Shown: positions 42,799-51,867 of the stretch, in pieces | Numbering within the stretch: the first letter of the stretch is position 1 | How the letters are laid out: the number at the start of each line of letters is the position of its first letter | NCBI GenBank assembly: GCA_020343875.1 | Contig: CP070811.1 | Coordinates: forward strand, 925,114 to 989,113 | DNA: 64,000 bases | Source of the DNA: Anaerolineales bacterium | GTDB lineage: Bacteria; Chloroflexota; Anaerolineae; 4572-78; NAK82 | Reading direction: 5' to 3' | Program-made: the position numbers and the translations under genes | The notes under the pieces: generated by a model | The model's database searches: none | What the model saw: only the letters and a program-made list of their open reading frames with translations | What the model was told of the DNA's origin: nothing

Positions 42799-43887
42799 TT
42801 AGGTATGGGCAACTGGCTGTTCGTTTCCCCAATCTCCAATTCTCTCGATCTCCAGCTCCAGGTCAACGTCGAACCTCGCTTTCACTGTTTGGCGCGCCAG
42901 CTCTATGAGAGCCACAAAGTCGGAGGCGCTCGCCTGCGCCTGGTTGACAAAGAAGTTGGCGTGAACCGGAGAGATTTGCGCACCGCCGATCTGGACTCCT
43001 TTTAGGTCTGCTGCCTCGATCAGGCGACCGGCGTAATCTCCCGGCGGATTCTTAAACATACTGCCGATGCTTGCTCCTGGTGGCTGGGTAGCCCGGCGCC
43101 GCTGTGTGTAGGCCGCCATCCGATTTTCAATCTCCGCTGGCGACTTGCGACTCAGCGCTAGCTCGGCCTGCAATACTACAAATTGTTCTGCGCGCTCGCC
43201 GGCCTGCCTGGTTCCTGACTGCTTCAATCGGCTTGAACGATATCCGTACTCAAACCAGTTGACTGACCGCCATTCGCGTCGGCTGTGGCGCTGGGAATAG
43301 AGTTCGGCCCGAACCAGGCAGTCAGCGGTGTAGGAGCCATGGGCCCCTGCGTTGTTAACTACTGCCCCACCGACTGTGCCTGGCACGCCAACCGCCCATT
43401 CTAGGCCACTCAGTCCTTGGCGGGCCAGTCGGTGCGCCAACGAGGGCAAGATAACCCCCGATTCGACGACTGTCCGCGGTGGGTCGCTCGCCTCATCCGT
43501 AGGCTCTCCTTCAGGAAGTGTCACCCCCTGGCATCGGTTTTGCACTACAAGCCCTCTCACACCCAGATCACTGACCAGCAGATTGGCGCCGCTTCCCAAC
43601 ACGAAGGTGGCCACCTGGTGTTGCCATGCTATGCACATTGCTTCGATCAACTCATCGAGTGTAGCAGCGGTTAGCCATAAGTCAGCCGGACCTCCCACCC
43701 GGAGGGTAGTATGGGCTGCCAGGGGCTCGTCGAGCCGCAGGCGTTGGCCGAAGCGATCACCCAGGACCTCAGCCAGGGCATCAACGTCGGTTGAATGGCG
43801 AGCGTTCACAATCCTGGCTACTCCTCGAGTGGCTTGACATCTTGCTGGCACCTTGACGTTTTCGCTATACCGACCACTCCGAATCAC
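42799..43887 (-). CDS. murB: UDP-N-acetylenolpyruvoylglucosamine reductase
   Basis: FAD/NADPH enzyme making UDP-MurNAc. 362 residues: the FAD-binding domain with TTLRVGGPADLWLTAAT, LEWAVGVPGTVGGAVVNNAGAHG (about 150-172), and the C-terminal catalytic part PPGASIGSMFKNPPGDYAGRLI with the proton-donor Ser and HANFFVN. The Tyr loop reads YGYRSSRLK, followed by an extra, low-complexity QSGTRQAGERAEQ insertion. The C-terminal IERIGDWGNE tail is encoded by a simple GGAGATTGG-type sequence. GTG start 43887, 22 nt after the murC stop; an internal start is possible. Confidence 0.95.
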   Translation of the reverse strand: MIRSGRYSENVKVPARCQATRGVARIVNARHSTDVDALAEVLGDRFGQRLRLDEPLAAHTTLRVGGPADLWLTAATLDELIEAMCIAWQHQVATFVLGSGANLLVSDLGVRGLVVQNRCQGVTLPEGEPTDEASDPPRTVVESGVILPSLAHRLARQGLSGLEWAVGVPGTVGGAVVNNAGAHGSYTADCLVRAELYSQRHSRREWRSVNWFEYGYRSSRLKQSGTRQAGERAEQFVVLQAELALSRKSPAEIENRMAAYTQRRRATQPPGASIGSMFKNPPGDYAGRLIEAADLKGVQIGGAQISPVHANFFVNQAQASASDFVALIELARQTVKARFDVDLELEIERIGDWGNEQPVAHT

Positions 43888-43909
43888 CTTGGCCTGACCT
43901 GCACATTCT

Positions 43910-45280
43910 CTAATTCCTATTCTCTATAGCCCCGATCACTGTCTCTCCCACCCGGTAACCGTCGCCTGCACCCAAGGTAATGAGTACATCGCCGGGGCGC
44001 AATCGTTCGACGAGGAAGCCAGCGGCGTCATCCAGCGCCCCGATGTAGCGGCTGCTGGGATGCTTCATTCGCCCTACAATATCGCGACTGCTGATCGATC
44101 CATTGCCTACTTCGCGGGCCGGGAAGATGTCCACGATGATGACGTGGTTGGCATCCACAAAGGCTGATGCGAAGTCGTCCAGTAGGGCCCGGGTGCGTGA
44201 AAAGGTGTGCGGTTGGAAAACTGCCCAGATGGGACGATCAGGATAGCGTACTCGTGTTGCTGCCAACGTAGCTCGGATCTCGGTGGGGTGATGGGCATAG
44301 TCATCTACCACCAAAATACCTTTTGCCTGACCTTTTATCTGGAAACGACGACCTATGCCGGTGAAATTGGCCAGGGTATTTACCGCCTTGGCAAAGGGCA
44401 CCTCCAGCCGGTGAGCAACGACTAGTGCGGCCAGGGCGTTCTTCACATTGTGTATCCCTGGCACGCAGAGGGAAGCCTGAAAAGCCACAAGATCGGAAGC
44501 CACGCTGAAGTCAAAGCCGCCACGCTCATTGGGCTGCAGGTTGAGAGCCTGCCAGTCGTTGTCCCCCTCCAGGCCGTAAGTGGTCATAGGGGCCTCTGCA
44601 AACAGGCTTCGCACACCTGGCTCGTCGCCACAGCCGATCACTAAGCCATGCGGCGGCACCAGTGCCACAAACTCTTGGAAGGCCTCTTGCATGGACGCTG
44701 GCGTGGGATAGCAGTCGGGGTGATCCCACTCCAACACAGTGATGACGGCGATCTCCGGCCGCAGGCCCAGAAAAGTGCGATCGTATTCATCGGCTTCGAC
44801 CACGAATGCACTGCCCTGGCCGGCGTTGGCGTTGGTTCCCAACTGAAGGATGTCGCCGCCGACGATGAAAGTGGGATCCAGGCCGGCGTCGCGCAAAATG
44901 AGGGCGATCATAGCTGTGGTAGTTGTTTTACCATGGGTGCCGGCGACAGCCACGCCCCGTTTGCCTGCCATCATCTGTCCCAACCACTCCGCCCGCTTGG
45001 CCACAGGTACCCCTCGCCGATAGGCCTCTTTCAGCTCTGGATTCGTATCTGGCACGGCAGATGAGACCACGACCTGGTCGGCGTCGCCCACATTAGCCGC
45101 AGCGTGCCCTACGTGGACGGTGGCCCCCAGCCGGAACAACCGCTCTCGGGTCGGCGAGTCTTGCAAGTCGCTCCCGGAAACGGTATATCCTTGCCCCAGC
45201 AGCACAGTCGCGATGGCCGACAGGCCCGCGCCGCCAATGCCGATCAGATGGATGTGTTGAGGCCCTCTTGGAGATCCCAT
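43910..45280 (-). CDS. murC: UDP-N-acetylmuramate--L-alanine ligase
   Basis: Adds L-Ala to UDP-MurNAc. 456 residues with IHLIGIGGAGLSAIA at the N-terminus, the P-loop VAGTHGKTTTTAMIA (about 112-126), VEADEYDRTFLGL, and the C-terminal VDDYAHHPTEIRATL (about 313-327). The last residues IENRN are encoded inside an A/G-rich direct repeat (ATTCTCTA on the + strand at 43905 and 43919). It follows the CvpA-like gene by 9 nt. Identification is secure. Confidence 0.97.
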   Translation of the reverse strand: MGSPRGPQHIHLIGIGGAGLSAIATVLLGQGYTVSGSDLQDSPTRERLFRLGATVHVGHAAANVGDADQVVVSSAVPDTNPELKEAYRRGVPVAKRAEWLGQMMAGKRGVAVAGTHGKTTTTAMIALILRDAGLDPTFIVGGDILQLGTNANAGQGSAFVVEADEYDRTFLGLRPEIAVITVLEWDHPDCYPTPASMQEAFQEFVALVPPHGLVIGCGDEPGVRSLFAEAPMTTYGLEGDNDWQALNLQPNERGGFDFSVASDLVAFQASLCVPGIHNVKNALAALVVAHRLEVPFAKAVNTLANFTGIGRRFQIKGQAKGILVVDDYAHHPTEIRATLAATRVRYPDRPIWAVFQPHTFSRTRALLDDFASAFVDANHVIIVDIFPAREVGNGSISSRDIVGRMKHPSSRYIGALDDAAGFLVERLRPGDVLITLGAGDGYRVGETVIGAIENRN

Positions 45281-45289
45281 GGTCTTGCT

Positions 45290-46027
45290 CTAACTTGCAC
45301 TGGATAGTTTCTTGAGTAGTTCAGCTATCTCATCTTTCTTTTTGGGGGGCGGTGAGTATCCCCAGGGTGTTCTGCGTGACATCTTTAGATTCTTGCGGCT
45401 CCAGCCTCCTGCGAGCGCTGCAATCAGGAGCAGGAAACCAATCACAATCAATATGAAGCTGGCCGGCCCATCGGCGATGCTCGACGTAGGTAGATCCATT
45501 ACCTGAACAGTCACTGTGGAAGGCGGAGCGGCAGTTGCTGCAACTTCCGATGCGCCGGGCAAGAAGCGGCCAATCACAAATTCTCGTACGAGTGAGACGG
45601 CGACAAAACCGTTGTAGAAACCAAAGATTGCCCCTAAGAGGCGGGCCGCAGGACTGAGGCCGTACTGGGTCAGTCCAGACTTGCCGATTAGATAAGAGGC
45701 TATGACTAGCACAACCAGGGCGATGACGTACACCCAATATCGCTGCGGGTCCACATCGGGCGGCGGCCCGACTTCGACGGCCGAGGCGACAAAGTCTGAC
45801 GACTGGCTGAGTGATTGAATGAGATCCCAGACAGCGTTCACGACGCCATCAACCGTTTCAACGATGCGGGAGGCGACGTCGGGTACCTTGAGCATCAGCA
45901 ACAACAATGTTAACAGCCCGGTCGTGATAGCTTCTTTCCACCAGCCCCGAAAGAATCCAACCAGGCCAAATGCACCCACAATCATGAAGGTCAGTGCCTG
46001 GTAATCGATTTCAATCAAGTCGGTCAT
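45290..46027 (-). CDS. CvpA-like membrane protein of the wall cluster
   Basis: 245 residues with about five hydrophobic helices: 12-30 and 34-47 flanking FFRGWWKEAITTG, then about 95-113, 125-150 and 187-207. The first two helices and the charged turn resemble CvpA/colicin V production proteins, but the match is only topological. A cytoplasmic Lys-rich tail (PPPKKKDEIAELLKKL) ends it. The ATG overlaps the murG stop by 4 nt (ATGA), and murC starts 9 nt after, so it is embedded between two core wall genes. A role in wall synthesis is inferred from this position alone. Confidence 0.65.
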   Translation of the reverse strand: MTDLIEIDYQALTFMIVGAFGLVGFFRGWWKEAITTGLLTLLLLMLKVPDVASRIVETVDGVVNAVWDLIQSLSQSSDFVASAVEVGPPPDVDPQRYWVYVIALVVLVIASYLIGKSGLTQYGLSPAARLLGAIFGFYNGFVAVSLVREFVIGRFLPGASEVAATAAPPSTVTVQVMDLPTSSIADGPASFILIVIGFLLLIAALAGGWSRKNLKMSRRTPWGYSPPPKKKDEIAELLKKLSSAS

Positions 46028-47124
46028 TGAGCCAACTCCTTGAGTTCATGGACGATGCGCTGCGCCGCGTCCGGCCGCGCTAGTGCACGGGCCGCCCGCT
46101 GCATTTCGGCACGACGGTCACTGTCCCTCAACAGGTCCAACACCGTCGGCAGCAGGTCTGTTCCCAGGTCGGCGTCATCAATGGTGACGGCCGCGTTGGC
46201 CTGGACCAAGTATTGGGCGTTGTCCCATTGATGTGCTCCCGCGTATGGGTACGGTACAAGCACTGCCGGTAGGCCGGCGGCTGGAAATTCGCCCAGCGTA
46301 GATGCTCCTGCTCGCGAAACGACTAGGTCGGCGGCCAGCAGCGCGTCTACCATCTCTTCATGTAGGTAAGCGTGCAAATGAAAACGTGCCTTCAACGATT
46401 CGGGCAGCGATGCTCGGCCAGCCTGGGTCCAGTCAGCGTCACGCTGACCGCTAATGTGGATCACCTGCGCTATTGAAAGCAACGCTTCGATACCCCGGCT
46501 CACCGCTTGGTTTATGCTGCGCGCACCTTGGCTTCCCCCAAAGACCAACAGCACCGACTGCTTGTCCTCAGGACCAAGGCCCCAACGCGCCCGTGCCTCG
46601 GCTCGGTCCCGCTCGAACAACTTACGACGGACCGGGTAGCCGGTTACGACTGCCTGGCCGGGCCTGAAGTGGCGCATGGCCGGCCGGGCTGTTACCGCCA
46701 CCCGATCAGCGAAGCGGGCTAAGAATTTGATGGCCAGCCCTGGCTGCATATCGGGCAGATAGATAAGGGCAGGCACACCAGCCAGTCGCGCAGCCAAGGT
46801 CACTGGTGTACATACATAGCCACCGGTGACAAATAGGACGTCGGGCTGGAAGGATGCCACCAGCCGGCGCGCTTGCTGAATGCCTCGTCTTAAGGTCCAG
46901 AGTCCATCCAAGATTGCCAGGGGATTCTTTCCCCGTAGGCCCTTAGCCGAAATGCCCTCGAACGGGATGCCGGCACGGGCGACCAGTTTCTCTTCAGCGC
47001 CTCCGGTGCTCCCCACCCAGCAAATGGCTGGGGGCGGGAGGTTATCTATTGCCAGCCAGTCGGCGACGGTCAGGGCGGGATACACGTGACCGCCTGTCCC
47101 ACCGCCGGAGATCATTAGACGCAC
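46024..47124 (-). CDS. murG: UDP-GlcNAc:lipid I N-acetylglucosaminyltransferase
   Basis: Peripheral membrane GT-B enzyme making lipid II. From GTG 47124 it has 366 residues starting with the canonical VRLMISGGGTGGHVYPAL; an alternative ATG is at 47115, and a frame to 47199 adds a non-homologous extension. Further motifs are LFVTGGYVCTPVTLAA, VFGGSQGARSIN (about 190) and SRAGASTLGEFPAAGLPAVLVPYP. The start lies inside the end of ftsW, giving an 83-nt overlap. The stop overlaps the CvpA-like gene by 4 nt. Confidence 0.95.
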   Translation of the reverse strand: MRLMISGGGTGGHVYPALTVADWLAIDNLPPPAICWVGSTGGAEEKLVARAGIPFEGISAKGLRGKNPLAILDGLWTLRRGIQQARRLVASFQPDVLFVTGGYVCTPVTLAARLAGVPALIYLPDMQPGLAIKFLARFADRVAVTARPAMRHFRPGQAVVTGYPVRRKLFERDRAEARARWGLGPEDKQSVLLVFGGSQGARSINQAVSRGIEALLSIAQVIHISGQRDADWTQAGRASLPESLKARFHLHAYLHEEMVDALLAADLVVSRAGASTLGEFPAAGLPAVLVPYPYAGAHQWDNAQYLVQANAAVTIDDADLGTDLLPTVLDLLRDSDRRAEMQRAARALARPDAAQRIVHELKELAQ

Positions 47125-48283
47125 GGCCAACCATCTCTTCCTGATCCTCGGGGTACTCCACTTCTTCAGGGAGTGTGCCCCGCGAAACAGCCAGCACAAG
47201 ACCCACTCCTGTCATCGAGATCACCAGTGACGATCCCCCAAAACTGATGAAGGGCAGGGGGAGGCCAGTGAACGGTGCCGTAGCAGTGACGACGGCGATG
47301 TTAATTAGTGCCTGAAAAATCAGGCTACAAGTGATGCCAGCTGCTAACACGGTGCCGAAGGCGTCAGGAGCGACCATTGCCACCCGAAATCCGCGATAGG
47401 CTAGGAGTGCAAAAAGCGCAATGACTATTAAGCAGCCGATGAGGCCCAATTCTTCGCCCAATATGGCGAAGATACCATCCGTGTGCGAGGCGGGAATATA
47501 GCCGAACTTCTGGCGACTGGCCCCCAATCCCAATCCAGTAATGCCGCCCGACCCCAGCGCGATGAGTATCTGCCGTATCTGGTAGTTGCTGCCAAGCTGA
47601 TCACCCATTGGATTAAGAAATGAAGTAATGCGCGCCAAACGATAATCGGAGCGGGTGATGAGTAGGGTGAAGGTGGCACCTCCCAAGATGCCACTGGCGA
47701 TCATCTGCCACAAGTCACCACCAGCTATGAAGAACATGGCTATGGCCGTTATAAAGATCAGTGTCGCGGTACTAAAGTCGGGCTGGAGCATAATCAAGCC
47801 GGTCACAAAGCCAAGCAGAATAGCAAAGGGAATAAGTCCGTAAGTTACCTGTCGAATACGCGCCCCCTTGGACGAGAGCCAGTCAGCAATGTAAATGATA
47901 ACAGCCAGTTTCGCCAGTTCGCTGGGCTGCACCGAGCCATTGAGAAGCCAGCGCTGGCCGCCAAAGCGGTCGCTACCGACCGCCAGTACCAGGCCCAGCA
48001 GTAACAATGCGCTGGCCATAATGGGGATAGACCACTTACGCCAGGTATGATACTCGATGCGGGCGGCTACAACCATGGCTATCAAGCCCAATCCAGCCCA
48101 CAAGAGCTGGCGGACGAAGAAGTAGGTTGGCTGCCCGTAAAGTTGGTAGCCCAAGGCAAAGGTAGCACTGTAGACCATCATGAGGCCTACGATGAGAAGG
48201 GCGGCAATCGTGACGATGAGTAAATAATCGTATTTCGGCGTGGTTTCTGAGTTGTTAGTTCGTCGTGCCTTGGCTTGGCTCAT
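47042..48283 (-). CDS. ftsW: Peptidoglycan polymerase FtsW (SEDS)
   Basis: Lipid II polymerase of the divisome, paired with a class B PBP. 413 residues, about ten transmembrane helices. Conserved SEDS blocks: GGQRWLLNGSVQPSELAKLA (about 128-147) with the functional Glu/Asp loops, QPDFSTATL, and PFTGLPLPFISFGGSSLV (about 335-352). The C-terminal tail of about 45 residues is acidic then Arg-rich (RRWDRRSRVSRPDRRRLAGNR) and overlaps murG by 83 nt; this tail may be poorly conserved. Confidence 0.96.
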   Translation of the reverse strand: MSQAKARRTNNSETTPKYDYLLIVTIAALLIVGLMMVYSATFALGYQLYGQPTYFFVRQLLWAGLGLIAMVVAARIEYHTWRKWSIPIMASALLLLGLVLAVGSDRFGGQRWLLNGSVQPSELAKLAVIIYIADWLSSKGARIRQVTYGLIPFAILLGFVTGLIMLQPDFSTATLIFITAIAMFFIAGGDLWQMIASGILGGATFTLLITRSDYRLARITSFLNPMGDQLGSNYQIRQILIALGSGGITGLGLGASRQKFGYIPASHTDGIFAILGEELGLIGCLIVIALFALLAYRGFRVAMVAPDAFGTVLAAGITCSLIFQALINIAVVTATAPFTGLPLPFISFGGSSLVISMTGVGLVLAVSRGTLPEEVEYPEDQEEMVGRASNDLRRWDRRSRVSRPDRRRLAGNR

Positions 48284-48331
48284 AATTAGTATCTTTTCAT
48301 CAGCGTCTCGGCAGTGAGTGTCCTGTATTTG

Positions 48332-49945
48332 TTAGCGGTTGTTTGAACCTGCTCGGGTTGCTACCACATTAGAAAGCCCATCAACTAGCTCCCGAAATCG
48401 TTCGCCTCGCTCGGCGAAGTCCTTGAAGGCGTCGAAGCTGGTGCAACCGGGTGACAGAAGTACCACGTCGCCGGGATGGGCTACCTGACTTGCTACTGCC
48501 ACCGCATCCTCCAACGTGACGCAGCGGTGGAGCATCGGCTTTCTTAGACTCCCTGCCGCCTGGCTTTCTGCCAGCTTCTTGCTTTCCGCTTCGACTGCCC
48601 CGGCAATCAATTCGACTGCCTCGCCGAACAAGATCAGATGCCGTGTCCGTTTCAGCATCAGGCGAGCCGCTTCGTCCCAAGGCAGGTGTTTGTCGCGGCC
48701 GCCAGAGAGCAGCACAATTGGCTCATCGAATGACTTGAGGGCTGCCACTAATCGCTCTGGGCTGGTGGCGATGCTATCGTTATAGTAACGAACTTCACGC
48801 AGCTCGCCAACCAGTTCGAGCCTGTGCTCGACTCCAGTGAACGTGGTGATCACCTCTCGCATAGCTCCGGCGGATACATCGAGGGTATCCGCAATGGTGC
48901 AGGCAGCCAGTACGTTGCTCACGTTGTGATCGCCTCGCAGCCGAACCTCGTCTACGCGGCAAACGGGAAGTTCGGCGTCCTGCATAGGATTTCGTAACAC
49001 AATCTGGGCCTCACGATTCATACCTGTTAGATACGCCCCATCGCCCCCTGACGGGAGGTGGCGCTCGTAAGGCCCTGCGCTGAACCATCGCACTCGGCCG
49101 GCTGATGCTTGGCCTATGGCCTGCGTTATGGCGTTGTCTAAGCCCATCACGGCTGTGTCACCAGGCTTACGGTAGGCCACAATGGCTCGTTTGGCATGGG
49201 TGTAGGCTTCCATGGAGGGGTGGCGGTCCAGGTGATTGGGTGTGATGTTCAGGATAGCAGCCACGGGAGGACTCCAACCGCTCAGCAATGGCAACCACAT
49301 CGGATCGCAGTCAAGCACGTGCTCATTGGCCGAGGGATGAAAGTATTCGAGTTGAAAGCTAGATAGCTCCATCACGACGTTGTGGTCCGATCGAATCTGG
49401 TCCACGTGTTCGATGAGTGGCTGCCCAATGTTCCCGCCCACCCAGGTGGTGCGGCCGTGTGGCGCCCGCCCGGTATCAGCTTTTTCCTGCTGGCCCTTTT
49501 TGAGCATTTCGCCCACCAATGCGGTTGTCGTCGTTTTGCCGCTGGAGCCGGTGATGGCGGCAATGGGCGCCGGGCAAAGCTGGCAAAAGAGACGGCTTTC
49601 AGTACTCAACGGGATACCCCGGATTCGTGCTTCCTCCAGGAAAGGAGCGTCAAAGGACACGCCTGGGCTGACGAATATGAGCTCGCAGTCCTCCAGCAGG
49701 CGGGGCGCATGTTTGCCCAGGACCAACTCCACACCGGCATCGATCAGCGGCGTCAATGTATCGCCGAAGGCCTTGGGTGGCTTGAGATCGGTAGCCGCCA
49801 CGTAGGCGCCTTGCTGACTCAGGTAGCGTGCCAAGGCGGTGCCTTCACGTGCCAAACCGACGACCAGCAAGCGTCGGCCGTGCAGGTTGATTCTACCCCT
49901 GTCAAGGGGCTCTTTTCCCTCTTTGGGAAGCAAGTCTGACATCAT
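48332..49945 (-). CDS. murD: UDP-N-acetylmuramoylalanine--D-glutamate ligase
   Basis: Adds D-Glu to the wall precursor. 537 residues from ATG 49945, against about 450 in most bacteria. Seen: the N-terminal VVGLAREGTALARYL, the P-loop ITGSSGKTTTTALVGEML, NITPNHLDRHPSMEAY, EHRLELVGELREVRYYNDSIATSPE, and VVLLSPGCTSFDAFKDFAERGERF at the end. The extra length is in two low-complexity inserts: KKGQQEKADTGRAPHGRT after the P-loop and AESKKLAESQAAGSLRKPM near residue 465. Two adjacent ATGs (49945, 49942) and an upstream TTG leave the start uncertain by a few residues. Confidence 0.95.
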   Translation of the reverse strand: MMSDLLPKEGKEPLDRGRINLHGRRLLVVGLAREGTALARYLSQQGAYVAATDLKPPKAFGDTLTPLIDAGVELVLGKHAPRLLEDCELIFVSPGVSFDAPFLEEARIRGIPLSTESRLFCQLCPAPIAAITGSSGKTTTTALVGEMLKKGQQEKADTGRAPHGRTTWVGGNIGQPLIEHVDQIRSDHNVVMELSSFQLEYFHPSANEHVLDCDPMWLPLLSGWSPPVAAILNITPNHLDRHPSMEAYTHAKRAIVAYRKPGDTAVMGLDNAITQAIGQASAGRVRWFSAGPYERHLPSGGDGAYLTGMNREAQIVLRNPMQDAELPVCRVDEVRLRGDHNVSNVLAACTIADTLDVSAGAMREVITTFTGVEHRLELVGELREVRYYNDSIATSPERLVAALKSFDEPIVLLSGGRDKHLPWDEAARLMLKRTRHLILFGEAVELIAGAVEAESKKLAESQAAGSLRKPMLHRCVTLEDAVAVASQVAHPGDVVLLSPGCTSFDAFKDFAERGERFRELVDGLSNVVATRAGSNNR

Positions 49946-50018
49946 GTCGAATCTCAAATCGCAACAGTCAAATGGCGCGTTTGGATTTGGCGTTTGACAA
50001 GCCCAGGATACGGTTCGT

Positions 50019-50354
50019 TCAGAGTGACACTACGTTTTGGATACGTTCCATGTCAGCTATGATGTGTTCCATCGCATTGACGTGGCCGACCTCGACGTGG
50101 TCGCGTAGGCCCATGTAATCCAGACATGTGCGGCAGGCGACCATCTCAACGCCATTATCCTGAAGTTTTTTCAGCCTGAATAGGATCGGCGAGCCAGCAG
50201 CGACTAGCGATACGCCCTCGGTGGTGAAGTAGAGTTTCACCGGCGGCTTCTCAGTGCTCTCCAACATTGCCAATAGCTGAAAAATGTCGGTCTGGCCCTC
50301 CTCAATGCTAAGGCCATTCTTGCTGATAACAATTGCCCACGGTTGTTGTTTCAT
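50019..50354 (-). CDS. DsrE/YedF-C-like sulfur-relay protein
   Basis: 111 residues, one DsrE/DsrF-type domain: a beta-alpha-beta start WAIVISKNGLSIEEG, then YFTTEGVSL and GVEMVACRTCLDYMGLRD with Cys74 and Cys77, as in the C-terminal half of YedF-like proteins. DsrE-fold proteins pass sulfur or affect thiol chemistry; the substrate is unknown. It stands between the murD and mraY genes on the same strand, out of the usual content of such clusters. The ATG is supported by ACAGGAGAC upstream. Whether it serves the wall genes or is just co-transcribed is open. Confidence 0.75.
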   Translation of the reverse strand: MKQQPWAIVISKNGLSIEEGQTDIFQLLAMLESTEKPPVKLYFTTEGVSLVAAGSPILFRLKKLQDNGVEMVACRTCLDYMGLRDHVEVGHVNAMEHIIADMERIQNVVSL

Positions 50355-50515
50355 TACTTATAGTCTCCTGTGCTGGGTTGGCAAGCCGACAAGTCGACAG
50401 GCCTGAGACACTGTTTGTCACATTGCCTACGTGTCTGGTTGCCTGATTGTTCAGCTGTCAGGTCCAGTGTCCGTCAAGGCTGAGAGTAAGGAAAAACAAT
50501 GTAGACCTAAGCTTG

Positions 50516-50845
50516 TCAGGCCACCAACTCGCTGACCGATACCCACTGAACGCTCTCAGCGTCTTGTGGGTACTGGGTTGGTTTGCCCGGGGCAAGGCTA
50601 TCGGTCAGCATGGCATGGATCACTTCATCCAGACTGTTCAGGAGCTTGCCCTGGGTATCGTAGTAGTGCTGTGTGCCATTTCGCAAATTATGGTCAATGG
50701 CCTGCACCAGTTTCAGAGCTGCCGCGTAGCGGGCGTCGGCATCTTGGGAGTGGGGGCGAGATGCTGCTTGGCCCTTACCACTGCGACCGTTTCGACTAAC
50801 TCTTTGGCCGCCATTGGGGAACGTAATTGTCGGTGAGTGTCCCAT
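50516..50845 (-). CDS. Hypothetical small protein downstream of mraY
   Basis: 109 residues from ATG 50845, with AAGGAGG about 9 nt upstream (strong); a longer frame to 50965 overlaps mraY. The first 40 residues are basic and low in complexity (SRNGRSGKGQAASRPHSQD), followed by a helical part (ARYAAALKLVQAIDHNLRN, SLDEVIHAMLTDSL). No family is recognised. It starts 36 nt after the mraY stop and sits before the DsrE-like gene. Probably real, with a lineage-specific role. Confidence 0.6.
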   Translation of the reverse strand: MGHSPTITFPNGGQRVSRNGRSGKGQAASRPHSQDADARYAAALKLVQAIDHNLRNGTQHYYDTQGKLLNSLDEVIHAMLTDSLAPGKPTQYPQDAESVQWVSVSELVA

Positions 50846-50880
50846 TCTGTTTGTCCTCCTTAGGTTTAGTGAAGGGTTTG

Positions 50881-51858
50881 CTAAGCCAAGGCTAAGGCGA
50901 TGCCGAGCATCGCGGTTAGTATTCCAACCAGCCAGAAGCGTTGTGTCACCTGCGTTTCGGACCAACCCAACAGCTCAAAGTGATGGTGGAGTGGAGCCAT
51001 CTTGAACAGTCGTTTGCCGCCAGTGAGCTTGAAATACCCTACTTGCAGGATGTCCGACATAGCTTCGGCGACGAATGTAAAGCCAACCACGGGCAACAGC
51101 AGCCACTGGCCGGTCATCAACGCTACGATAGCCAGGGTGGCGCCCAGGGACAGGGAGCCGGTGTCACCCATGAACAATTCGGCAGGATAGGCGTTGTACC
51201 AAAGGAAGGCTAAGATGGCCCCCACCACGGTAAAGTCAAAGGCAACCAGCCATATTTGGCCCTGCAAGAAAGCAATGACGCCATAAGCTGCGAAGGCGAC
51301 GGCGGCCAGGCTGCCAGCTAGAGCATCCAGGCCATCAGTCAGGTTGACTGCGTTTGATGTGCCGACAATGATGAACATAGCAACCGGAACATACCATAGG
51401 CCGATGTCGATCTTTTCGGGCACCCCAGGCAAGGCCACGCTCCGCAGGTCTAGAATGAAGTGTAAGGCCAGCGCAGTGATGGCAGCGAAAATTGTCTGCC
51501 ATAGGAATTTGTAGCGGGCCAGCATGCCGGTGGGCATACGGCGCACGCCGGTTAAGTCATCAAGGGCACCCAAGACGCCGTAGGCCACCATGACTCCCAT
51601 CGGCACCAGAATCGAGCGGCCAATCAGGGTCAGGCCTAGTAAATTGGCCAAGTTCAAAACGCCAGTGATGATCAGTACTGGCGCCAGCATCATTAATCCT
51701 CCCATGGTGGGAGTACCTATCTTAGTCTGATGCGTGCTGGGCCCATCAATGCGAATCTGCTTGCCAATGCGAAGCCCTCGCAGCAGGTTGATAAGCGGCC
51801 TGCCCCAAATGACGGTCAGCAAGAATGAAATTGTCCCAAGTGTCAGAGAGTAAGCCAT
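50881..51858 (-). CDS. mraY: Phospho-N-acetylmuramoyl-pentapeptide-transferase
   Basis: Makes lipid I from UDP-MurNAc-pentapeptide and undecaprenyl phosphate. 325 residues from ATG 51858 (a TTG 6 nt upstream is an alternative). Polytopic, about ten helices. Conserved: GTPTMGGLMML, the catalytic LGALDDLTGVRR (double Asp), NAVNLTDGLDALAGS, FMGDTGSLSLGA and the cytoplasmic HHHFELLGWSE. It directly follows murF (9 nt). Confidence 0.96.
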   Translation of the reverse strand: MAYSLTLGTISFLLTVIWGRPLINLLRGLRIGKQIRIDGPSTHQTKIGTPTMGGLMMLAPVLIITGVLNLANLLGLTLIGRSILVPMGVMVAYGVLGALDDLTGVRRMPTGMLARYKFLWQTIFAAITALALHFILDLRSVALPGVPEKIDIGLWYVPVAMFIIVGTSNAVNLTDGLDALAGSLAAVAFAAYGVIAFLQGQIWLVAFDFTVVGAILAFLWYNAYPAELFMGDTGSLSLGATLAIVALMTGQWLLLPVVGFTFVAEAMSDILQVGYFKLTGGKRLFKMAPLHHHFELLGWSETQVTQRFWLVGILTAMLGIALALA

Positions 51859-51867
51859 TGTCAATAC

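Noticed and set aside
46880-47089. Frames on the + strand within the wall cluster and within the hydrolase genes
   Set aside because: They are antisense to well-conserved genes and have the composition of reversed coding sequence.
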